Both the position numbers and the translations under genes were made by a program. Shown one piece after another: positions 13,201 to 25,637 of a stretch of DNA of 64,000 nucleotides (positions are counted from its first letter, which is position 1; each line of letters begins with the position of its first letter). Below the pieces are notes generated by a model. That model made no database searches, was not told where the DNA came from, and saw only the letters and a program-made list of their open reading frames with translations. Source of the stretch: Gerris lacustris (Eukaryota; Arthropoda; Insecta; Hemiptera; Gerridae); NCBI GenBank assembly GCA_951217055.1, contig OX578284.1, positions 43,303,467 through 43,367,466 on the forward strand, read 5' to 3'.

Positions 13201-16200
13201 CGAGTGTGCTAACCCTTATTATCCATCTCTTTGAATTTCATTTTGTTTGGCTGTTGCTGATAATTTTTATTTCTGTTACTACACATACACCTTTTACATA
13301 GTATTAAATAAAATCCCATTGAGATCCTTCAGACCCCCATGTTTAGTCTCTACCTCATGAACTTTCATCTACTTGTACTATCTCATGTAATTTCTATATT
13401 CCTGACATGAAAACTCCTGAATATACCTTAAAAGTTATTGTGTTGTTTCTTACCCACTGACTCTTTCATACTTAATCACTTCTAATTGACTTTGATGATC
13501 ATTATTTGTGGCTGAAAACTAGCTTAGTAAAATAAAGTTTAATTCAGTGAATGTAGTTTTTATAGTTTTATTTAATTTTAAAGAGCCTCTACAACACAAG
13601 TAGGGATCTCTGAAACATAACTTTGCTATAAAATTAGTTAACATTATGTGGTTACATTTTCTTCAGAGGAGCATGGACTGAAGGTATCTGTCTTGATGAG
13701 GAGAGGATATTCCGTATAGAGCTGGAAGATGAGTCTAACAGGATTGTTATTCTTCTAGTTACTGTCAAACACCTATCTCCTATATTAACTCAGGTAAACA
13801 ACAACAGGTATTTTCTCAGTTTATAATATAGGTACACATTACATTGCATGTTGATCTCTTCTAGTTGTCTTGCTTTCTTGTGTGGTCATGAGATCATACA
13901 TTCCAAAATTTATTTAAAACTCGTTATATTTAGTGCAAACCTAAGCATCTTTAGACCTGAATATTTATCTTTTTGTATTTTTTTTTTTTTTAGTAGACTA
14001 TTAGTCCAGGAGATAACATGCAAAAAAAGTGTCTGACCTACATCGAGTGTGTATAAATTCATCTTTTAGTGCCTTTTAAGAATATGTGGTCGGCTAAGTA
14101 CATCTGCGGGACATAGCTTGGCCCCACCAATTATAGTGGACAATGTGATTTTCATGATCCTGAGTACAAAGTTAGTTATTAGACCGAAATCAAATTGATG
14201 GTGTTCACTTTCATTCGGAGTAATATTTGAATAACTAACCTATCAAGTGACAATCTCACATCAACTTGATTTTCGGTTTAGTAACTAATTTTTTACTAAG
14301 GATTATGAAAATCACATTGTCCACCCTAATGGGCGGGACATGGCTGCTCTCCACCGGTCTGTTTTTTTTTGTTTTTTTAATTTGGTTTTTTGAGTTGTCC
14401 CGCAGACGAACTTAACTGACCATATATTCCATCCACCAAAAAATTAATATTATTCCATTGCCTTTAATTGCTCTAATTCCCTGTCACCTAACAAAATAAG
14501 ATACTGTTTGACAATTTTACACTCAACTCTTTAGAAACACACTCAAACAAACTGCATAAAAAGTAAAAATAAGCCTGTTTGTCTAGTAATAAAATAAAGA
14601 ATGTACTATTTGTTACGGGTTTTACAGTAAACTATCTTCTAATTGAAAGTATTTAATGTTTTTGTCTAATTCAGGGGTGCCCAACCTTTTTTAATCAGGG
14701 GCCACATTGTCAACATTCAAAGGGAAGGCAGGCCGGGGGCCGGTGGTGTACCGGGGGGGGGGGGGTCCTCCCCAGAAAATTATAGAATTTTAACCCTCAT
14801 AAAATACGTTTTTATGCTTCCTAAAAGGTTAATTTTCCGTTTTGGTTTTAGCTAAAACACTATGTTAATAAAGTTTTTTTTCTGTTACTAGCCTAGTTTT
14901 ACTTTGCAGAAAATAAAACACTCAAATATATATTAAAATGATTGTAATTAACCTCATGGCGTATAAAAATACAACAATAACAGTATGAATTACAAAAAAT
15001 TTAGTCTTTCATTTTACAAAGTTATTAATGAAAATATCAAGTTTGTATGTAACTTGCTTCAGTGAGATGGTTGAAACTGCTTTGCACTTGTACTTAAAAT
15101 GTCTTTCCACTTAGGCTCAAACTTGGTTGTACCAATCATTAATAACGATTTTAAGTGTTCATCTGTGAGGGAAGACCAGAATTTTGATTAAATGTAATTC
15201 ATTTTTGAAAATGTTAGTTCGCAAATATAAATATAGGTCGAGCCAAACACTGAGAACATGGTACGAGCAAACATTTTTAAGTTTTTGAAATCTTCATTGG
15301 GCAAGGCGCTGTAAATGTAGTATGGCAACAGATCTCCGTTTTCCCCATATTCCAACGTTGCTGGGCAAAATCAGCTGGGCTGTTCGGCATTTGGAAATTA
15401 ATATATTTTAGATTCTCTGAATGCTTGTAAATTCTTCGTTTTTATGGCAACACGGCGGGCCTCATAAAGTAGGTTGGGCACCCCTGGTCTAATTTATTGT
15501 CTTATTTTTCTTATTAAGTCGTTATTTTTTTTTAAAAAATAAAACAATTTTTACAAAATATTAATCTTATGAGAATCACTTTTTCCATTACTAGGTACTG
15601 AAAGTAGGTTATTTTACTTTTATCATTAAAAGGAACAAATCAGGGACGTAGGTTTTTAAGGTGATTTAAGGTTTTTTTTTAGACCATCCTATTACCCACC
15701 TTTTCTACTGCTTAAGAATATTTAAATTCAGTTAATTTGATTTTATTATTGAGACATAAAATAAATCTACTTACATGTGTTTTTTAGGTTGTGGTAGGTG
15801 GTCAGCTACTCATGTTCAACATGCTTGACTCACCAGGAGTAGAGTGTAGAGTTGTGTCTTCATCTATAAGTGAAGTTCAGCGACGTTTAACTCTTCAGCC
15901 TTCAACCAGAGCACCTGCGCTTACTCTTTCTCCTAACTCTAAGTACAGTCTCAGGCTGAGTACCGTACCTAACAGATGGTCTGGACTCGTACCTCTCATG
16001 TCTAATAACAATGTATGGATGGTCAAGAGTAAGTATATTTATTTATTACCTTTAATACTTTACTAAAAGTCCTTATTTTTTTCTCAACTTGGGGGGGGGG
16101 GGGTCACAAATTGAGCCTGAAGGCTTGGATTCAAAGCCCAAAGACATAGTGGTCAACAGAAGTTAGGTTTGTCTGCATAAGGGGGTCCATTGAGCATACT

Positions 16201-19200
16201 CGGCTTCGTCCTGATTAATAAGGGACAGGAACAAATCGGCCTCTTCACACATCTACTTTTTATGACTAAAAGTGTAAAATAAATTTTACTTCCTTGGGAT
16301 TTGAACCATCACCAGGTACATTAATATTGAACCTTGGTTTATAAAATATAATGATTCAATTTGTAATTAATAAATTATTTTATGACTCTCAATTTATAAA
16401 ATTCCTAGACAGAAATCCGTTTTAGACATCAGGGAACATTTTTTGGTTCCATGTCTGCTTGTCTGTCGCTCAATTTTTGCAAACCAACATATTATCTTAA
16501 AAACTGAACGTCCGATTTTAATGAAATTTGTATGGTAGGTCATAATTAGCCATAGTGTTTTTTATTCTACCTGGAAGTCTTCAATGTGATTCTCTTAATA
16601 AAAATAACTCTTTTGAAACCTGTTAACAAAAATATAATTCCCTCACATAAATTACATTTTTATCCTCCAAATTATTTTTTTATGATAAAATGTAATCTGG
16701 GAGTTTCATATGAGTGGTGTTATAGTGTTTTTCAACTTTGACTATTGGCTGATAACTTAGATGAATGTTTTTTTTTGTTTTCTTTAGTTCCTTTAGAAGA
16801 CAAAGACCAATATGTCAGTGCCTGGTGTCAGATAGTTCAAGAAGAAGGTTCTCTGGAGTATCCTAGACTTATGGTAAGAAATAGTTAATTAATCTGTTAT
16901 CCTTTTAACTTTATCTATAGACATTTTATCTTCTGTGTGTCCCAGGTTAGAGTACTTAAGAAGAAAAAAAACTCCTGTTTGTTCTTAAACCACTAAAAAT
17001 GTATATTTTTTATTGATTTTTGTATACGATGTTCAAATTTTAGAAAACTTAAAAAAAATTACCATTTAAGCTAAAAGGAATACCACAAACTGTCAAAGCA
17101 GCTTTCAGCCTTCAAAAGGCCCTCATCTTTCTGTCAGTGCCTATTGCGGTAGAAAAAAAGTTACATTAATAAAAAGATTTAGTGAGAGGTGGGTCTTCTT
17201 CATGTTGGGGATCGACAAGGAGTCTCATGTCGATCTCCGACATGAAGTATACTCACTTCTCATTAAATCTTTTTACTTTTCCTCACTACTAATAGTAGGA
17301 AAAGTATTGTTTTCACCAAAAAATTTGTTTTTAAGATTTCAACGGAATTATCCGTTTTAGGTGTTTTTAAGACCTCCTGAGTGGTTTTCAGCATGACGTA
17401 TTTATGTGTGTATGTGTGTTATCATCGTAGCACCCAAGGTATTTAACCTAGAGAGTTGAAACTTGGCAGAAAAATCAGTCCTAACCTGTAGTTGTGCCGC
17501 CCAGATAATCAACTTTTTCCGCCATCTTGAACCCAGTTTGCTGAGTCAGCAAAAATTTAAAAAAATTGTAATAAATCGAAAATGGTCCTGATCGAGTTGA
17601 AATTTGGTTCGAATGTACCTTTCTTTTTGACAAACAAGCCCACTAAATTTCATTTTGATTTTGGCGCCATTTTGAAGTTCTAAATTTTTGAATTTTTAAA
17701 CTTTGACGGTTAATAATACTGAAATTACATATAGGTTTTTGACTTATAGCATATCGTTGGAACCGGAAAAAATTAAGGAACAAATTAAAAAAAAACCCGA
17801 TGAACTTCTATTAATTAGTTTAAAAGTTATAAGTGAACATAATTATTTATTAGTGCGATAATTTTGATGACGATAAAGTTTGTTTACATCTGTCAAAATA
17901 CCGCCAAACTTCAAATAATTAAATAAAATATAGGTATTAAAAATAAGGTTTTTTTTGTAAAAATGATAATAAATCAGTTTTAGTTAAGAACGGTCACCCA
18001 TCCAAGTACTGACCACGTCCAATGCTGCTTCCTCCTGTTGCGCGCAGCAGGAGGGGCCACTTTAGTGGCCTCTGAAGTGAGGAAAAGTTCCGAGGTACCC
18101 CGTACCCGATTTTTATTAATGTAACTTTTGTCTTCCGCAATAGGCACTGATGATGGCCTTTTGAAGGCTGAAAGCTGCTTTAGCAATAAAGTTTTTTCAA
18201 ATTTACGGGGAGAGACAGTTTGTGTTATTCCTTCAAGATGACCTCCATAGATGTACGCTCCCATATCTAGCATTTAAGCTAACTACCATTATTTTTAATG
18301 TCGAAAAAGTGTAAATATTAAATTTTTGTTTATTATTCAAAATAAACAATATGCACCTACAAATAAATTGTTCACCCTGTATTTTGATAATAATAATCAG
18401 GGCTCGATTTGAGGCGGAACGGCGTTCCAGGACCTCTCTCTCTCATAAATAAAAAATAAAAATAAATTATTTTTTTAAATCCTTTGTTAAAATTTTATTT
18501 GTCAATAAGGGACTACAAATTTGATTAAGGACATCATGTATTAAACTGGCAAATATTTTTCTTTTCAAAATACAAAAAATATCTATTTGTTGAGATTATA
18601 CTACTAAATTATGATTACCTGAAACAACAAAGGTTTTTTTTAAGGCAGGGATCGTATTAAATAAGTTCTGTGCAGAGACGCTGTGACGAAACAGGGAATG
18701 TTTTGTTGATTTAATTATTCGTATAAACCTAAGTACCTATTTATTTATTGAGAGTGTTATAACAACATGTGGCATGCTAATCAAGAAATTGTTTATAAAA
18801 AATACTACTTAAAATGATGTAAGTTTCCACACGAAACCCACCTGATTGCAGTGTGGGTTTATGTCTAAAACTCTTAAAATGTTGTTTTTGAACGTTTATT
18901 TTTAACAATTTTCCCGGGGGGGGGGGGGGGGACCCCGGACCCCCTTCTACAGGGTGGGGGGGAGGGGGGGGGGGGCAAAGAGAGGGTAGGTTGTAGTTCC
19001 GGCATCTCAATTTCTAGAAATCGAGCACTGATAATAATAATATATGATGGAATATCAGGAATAGTGTGGATAAGATAAAAGAAAGAATTGCACTGGTATT
19101 AGTCAATATAACCCTTCAGCTCGCATTCAGAACTTATAAATAGAGTCAAAATTTAACCACAAGTAGATAGCATTTTGAATTATATTTCTTTATTTATTTT

Positions 19201-22200
19201 TTTTTTTTTTTACAACTTTTGTGATTTTTCAGCCCTTAAATTTCCCCCTTTCAATATCAGTCAAGGCTCAAGTCATTTGCTTGACGGTTAATCGAGCGTC
19301 TACTGTAGTTTGGTTTCCTAAATATTATAAATATTAATTTGAATCTTCTTGTCTAGAATTGTATATATTTGTATTGTTGTCTATGGTTCTGCTATCTTAT
19401 TGATAAACTCCTTAACTTTGTAAATTTTTAAAAATAATTTATTTTCCAGGTGATTCTTTCTCCTATATACTTATTAAGGTCATATTTGCCTTGTGAATCG
19501 AGTGTAGTTATAACTACTGAAGGTTTCCCAGGCCAGATTAGTCAGACCGTACCAGGGCGTGGTTCTACATCCAATTTACAGGCGCTCGGGACAGCCACGC
19601 ATACACATTCCTTAGATTTTGCTATAGAGTAAGTTTTATAACACTTAATTTGACATTACTTTTTTATTTACTTCTACTTAGAAGACTAGAAGTTCTAGAG
19701 GACAAAATAGTTTTTTTAATACCTGATTGAATATTACTATTTTCAGAGGTGTGGAAACCGAAGGAGGAGGTGGTATTAGTTTATCTTATGGTCTAGTCGA
19801 GGGACGTGGCCCTGCCCCGGGACCAGTACCCCCTTTACCTCGTCTATTAGAACTAGCTGATATACAATCACATCTCGTTACTGACTGGCCTCCTATAAGC
19901 TCACTAACTGGTATAGGTCTCTCTCCAGCTAGCTGGGCAAAGGCACAACAGCCTAATACACTTACTCATGTCAAGGTATAGAATAGATTAAAGACTATTA
20001 TTGTAAATTTGATGTACTTAGTGCTTGGTTAAATATTATTAATATTGTTTGATAGTATTATTGTTGACTTTATTGACAGTCCCTATAATTCCTCAAGTGG
20101 AACAAAGGCTTGTCAAAAAAAGCTCTCTACCTGTCCTGATCCCTGTCTAGCTTTTCGATCTGTCCCTTATCCATCTCCTCTCCTCTTTATTTCTTGAGTT
20201 CCTCCAACTCTTCTTCTTCCTTGTGCATTCCAGTCAAGAGCTTACCTTTCCAATTTTATTTTTGTCCTTTCATATGTTGTCTCTAATTTCTCTTCCTCTC
20301 TTTTATTTCTTGGGTTGATCAGGCATTAACCTATTCTATCCCACAGCCTTTAATTCCGTATTATTGCCAGCTATCATACCCCCAAAATTCTCCTCAGTGA
20401 CCAGGTTATGAAGACTTGTACTTATTACTTACAACTCAGTTACTTTCACTGTTTCTTAATTGTACAGTGAACAGTAAACTTCCTTTTGAGGATTTAAAAT
20501 TATAAATGAAGATCTAATTTTTTTACTTTGTCTAATGCATTTTATTTATAGAGAAAAAGTATTATTAAAAAAATAAACAATGATTGTAACCTGTCATCCA
20601 TATAACCTCTCACCTTTCATATAAATCAAATCATACATGTAAAAAAAAAAAACATTGAATCATGTATGTGTTTTTGATGAATTCAGTGTAGCCAACCTTT
20701 ACATCTTCCCCTCTGAAGACAGTTTACATGGTGTGCTCCTATTGGCGAAATATAGTACTAAAAAGTGAAAACTAAACTACCTCCTGTTATATGCTAACTT
20801 CCTAGTCCTACTTTTAAGAGCGTCCCATATTTCATGTTGTTTTTTAGCATGATGGACATTTCTTCTGTCCTCCTGCCCATAAAATTATCCATGTTAAAAA
20901 AGAACTTGTACTCAGTCAAAAGTATGTAAATTTGGACGTTGGCTTACTCTTATTATGTGATTAATTTTCTCTTGTTGGTAAAACTAAATATATTAGTGTT
21001 TGTTTGATTTCTAGGTGAAGTTTGGATGTGATTTGTTGAAAGTTACCAACTCTCTTATGGTAGAGTTGCAGCCATGGGCTCTCTTAGTGAACACAACTGG
21101 TTTCCATGTCTACCTCATGAAGAATAATGTTACATTAGCTAGTCTTCCTCACTTTTCTGTTGTAGCTCCACCTCAATTATTGGTACATTTGAAATTCTTC
21201 TTTTTCTTTAAACGTTTACTCACAATCCTTAATTTTATCTTCATTTATCAAGTTTATTTGAATTTTTGTCATTGTTTTGGCTTTTCAAAGGGTTCATTTA
21301 AGTTAGGAGTGGATCTGGAGTCATCAGGTGTTCAATTATCTAGTGATATAGAACTTTCCCAGAATCAAGTGTTCTACATGCCTCAGATTTCAGGCATAGT
21401 TCCACTCAATGGTCAGCTCAACATCAACATTCCAGCCTCTGATAAGGTCAGTACCTGTTCTAGTAGTTTAAATAGTGTGTTTGATAGTAGTTCTTAAGCA
21501 GATTAGAAATTATCACTTACCCAACCTAAATAAATCCTATAGATTATTGTAACAAAATAGTTGATTGTTTTTTGTTCATAATGCTTGTGGAAACACTTAT
21601 CTTTGATGATATCCTAATGTGGTGTAATGATCAGAATTATCCAATAAAGATAAAAAAATGTTGCATTATTTGATGCCTGACATCTTGTTTAGGTGATTTG
21701 TACTGTGGAAGGAAGCATAAAGTGTCCACAGCGTTTCTCTATTTGCAGTCATAGTTTTTTCTTCACTCCAGGTACACCCCTGTATTCTGAGCTCATCCAT
21801 TATGGTTCTTTGCCAGGTCCGATGAGGTCCCCCTCTCTTCCACTTCCACTGTGGTTCTCAGTCATCATCCTATCTTCCTCAGCATGTGCCCCACACGTAA
21901 CCACTTCTTTTTATAGTAATCTCTCCTAATCTCAGTCAGCCTGAGATTCTGACAGGCTACCAAATTCTGATAATGTTTGTTGCTGGTTTTGTTCAGGATC
22001 TTGATGCTCAACAACCCTGAAGTTGTTTGTGCAAAACATCAGACTTTCTGTCCTTAATGACTAAATCTTCTCAAAGACATAAAGATTGTTATGCCAAAGA
22101 ATTTTCATATAATGAAATATTATTGGTTTTATTTTCCTGTTTCAGGTTATTTGTGTTACACTTCAGTCCAGTTTATCTAATGGAATGAGACTACTCCACG

Positions 22201-25200
22201 CCTGCTCTACATTTAGTATTATAAACCTGAGTAGTTATGATCTAAATGTGGCACCACTGCTTGTGTTCAGGGAACGCAACAAACTTATTCTACCGAGGGT
22301 ACTTGAGAACTATGCTGTACCTCTACCCAGCCAGTCTATCACCAAACCCATGTAAATACAACTACCTATCCTAAATTAAATTTTAAGAATAAAGGTACAA
22401 TCAGTTATACCAGATCTGTACCTCAGAGTAGGTACTGCATTAAGCTGGAAGATAATTGAGGTAAAGTATTGTAACTCCTTGATGAGTAATTAAATAGATA
22501 GTCAGTGTTAAAATGTTGTATATTTTGTTGAAGAAAGACTGTTCATTATTTTTAATTTTTTTTTTTTAGAGGCGTTGGTTTGGCCAAATGGTATAAGATA
22601 GACGAAGGCTCTAGAAATGAAGGCAAACATTATCTTTTATTTGAAAAAGACTACTTCATATCCAGTCCTGTTCACATTAACCTTACTAGAGAGAGACAAG
22701 TACACACTGTTCTACTACCGATATCTACCTGTTCTCAACGACCCAGCACATCAGAACAACCACTAACCCCTTGTTCCTCCTCATCTGATAACTCACCACG
22801 AACTGACGTAGCCAAGTCTCAAGGTGAAGAAAGCTGCAGGAGTAGAGAGTGCTGTCCTCCAGCTAACATTGCTCTTACCGTTGTTATACAAACGACTAAT
22901 GGTCAGACTTATATTACAGTCGATGATCAACCTACACCACAGTTAGTCATTCATAATGAGAGTGGTGTTAATCTCACAGTTACTAAAGCTTCTCCTACAA
23001 GAGGTAAAATCTTCTTTCTATTTTTGAAATTGTTATTATATAACATTCATTTTAATTTTATATTAATATTTAATAATCTTATTTATTTGTCATAATAGTA
23101 ATACAGTCTCCAAATATAACACAATGTCTATGTGATTTACTTATGCCCAGTAAGTACCTACTTTAGCGGTCACTTTAAAAGTTTCCCCACCCCTAATCCT
23201 CAAATAAACAACTTAGGTATGTCTTATTCTCATTCTTAAGTCATATATTCCTTGAATATAAGGCTTGAGAATTTCTTACAAAAGACATTCTTTGAGTATT
23301 CTACCATACGAGATAAATCTACTAAAGAACTCGTTTCACTAGAACTCAGGCAAGCAAGAATCTCTCTATCTCACCATATCAAATAATTCAAGCTACCTAG
23401 TAACTATACTTTTCATAATTTATAACTGTATTTATTAATTTTTTTAATAGGAGGTGCAGGATTACCGTTAGATGATTTCCCTGACTGGGAATGGAGGTTG
23501 ACGGTTCCCAACAACAGGCAGGCTTACTATTTCTTTGGCCATCAGGATGCTTCTAAACCTCTAGCTCTCGTCTTGTCTCGACCTCAAAATAATAGTAAGT
23601 GTAATTCATTTTTACAATCTCAGTATAAACAAGTAATTTACCAAGTATAAGTTTCAGTTTTTTATTATTATTAATTTAATATTGTTAAATTAGGTAGATG
23701 CAGAGGAGGTCATCATTTTGTTTACAGATGATGAGCACTATCAGTAATGATTAAATTCAATTAATTTCTGGCTGATTAAATGCTTATATTTAGTCCCCTG
23801 GAGGGGATTATCCTGATCTGGCCACGAAGTTGTACTTTGATAAAATGAAATAAAATTAGAAAAAATGTAAATTTGATTAATGGACTGAAGGTTTGGATGA
23901 TGTGTACATAACAATAAACGAATAGATAGTATGATAATAATGGTCTAGTAAATGAGTATAAATTATCTGAATGGAGAGGGGGAGCAGAATGAGTGGAGTA
24001 TGCTGCAAAGTAAGACTAATTTCTTCTCTTGGGCATAGCACCAAATCTGGATACCATGGTAACTTAATTAAAAGGACGTTCAACACAAAAAAACACATAG
24101 TTCCACATACACTCTTTTTATCCTCACTTCTGATCTGAAGCAAATATGACTGAAATGAGGGTATTCAAAAAAATGTTTATACTTAAATGGCATGTTGTAC
24201 ATCATTTTAAAGCTTGTTTTGTGATAGATTAAGAATATGTAAGCTTTTCCTCAAAAACTGTTTTCTATTAGCCAACATGAAATCACAGGGTGGTGCAGCG
24301 GGGATGACCACCTTTTAAATTGTTGTAAAAAATATTGTTTGTGCGTAATACTAGAGCCAGGAGATTAAAATAAAGCAAAAATGTGGAAGCTTACGGAACA
24401 TAAGTCAAATTTTTAAGTGTGGAAGATAATATCCAATAAATGACGCCCTTGTCGATTTCCACATTTACATTATTCACACGACCGAGAAAAATTTGACGCA
24501 CGCGATCCATGAACACTTGTGTGTGCAGTAGCTCTATCTTGTTGGCACCATAAGTGGACAGTATCCTATCTATTTCATTATTCTTTGAATAAGGGATGAA
24601 AAATCGGATTCCCTGACGAGATGTTAGTGAATGTGATGCGCAACTTCGCTGAGCGCCTCTAAGAATATGTAAATTGACAAGGCGTCATTTATCAGACATT
24701 ATCTTGCACACTTTTGACTTATGTCCAGTAAACTTCCACATTTTTGCTTGAAAATTTGCTTTATATCAATCTCCCACCTCTAGTATTAAACACATGGTGA
24801 CACTGCGCCACCCTGTATAAGAACAAATTACAATTTTTTCTCTGCAAGTTCTATATTCAGTGCATCACTATTAATTAAAATTGGAACTAACAGATAAATT
24901 GATGATACTAATCTAGTCATCCACAGATTAACCAAAGGGGAAGAAATCTGTTATTATTACATATTTTGTTTTGGTTTTTTCTTTTAATATTAGTTTTGCT
25001 TTATGAGTTTTGTTCGCTTGGAGGTAATTCTACAAAATCTCATTAACTTTGATGATTTTGATTTCCTGATATTTATATTAAGTAAACTTTTTTTATTGTA
25101 GGTTGGTCCAACAGTATTAGTGTAGTTGGTTCTACTAGTGGTAGATTAGTTACTGTGCCTCAGTGTCATGATCTAACTGCATCAGTTACTAGGAGAGGCT

Positions 25201-25605
25201 CCACTATACATGTGAAACTTACACCAGCCAATCAGAGAATAGTGGCAGCCTCTGACATCCGTTCTCGACTACTCAACATGAATACACCAGGTAAAATTAC
25301 CATAGATTATATTATGTCTTATCTATAGCATAATTAACATTTTTCTATTATCTTGTAGTTTAATATCATTCTATATTGTAGGTTTCTATGGCCAGAGATT
25401 TTGTGGATACCAACATTTCGAACCAATTACAGGGATCATTCTCAAAGGAGTTGCTCATGATGAGAGTTCTAAATTACTCTAATCATGAGCAACTCCCCTG
25501 ATGGTACTCTCATCATTGCTACTCCTTGAATGATCCCTGTAATGGGTTCGGAATACACAAAATCTCTGACGAGGTCTCTTTGGAAAATCTAGATTTATTA
25601 GTTTT

Positions 25606-25637
<32 letters not shown>

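Noticed and set aside
17989..18032. Functional 5S rRNA gene
   Set aside because: Only part of the 3' half is present, and the internal control region of the 5' half is missing.
17980..18273. 97-codon minus-strand frame as a gene
   Set aside because: It spans an inverted-repeat arm and the 5S-like piece; it is repeat sequence that happens to stay open.
25384..25400. Possible acceptor 'ttgtag|gtttctatgg' at 25.38 kb
   Set aside because: It leads into a palindrome, not a family-conserved coding stretch; the exons at 25102 and 26598 join in phase without it.
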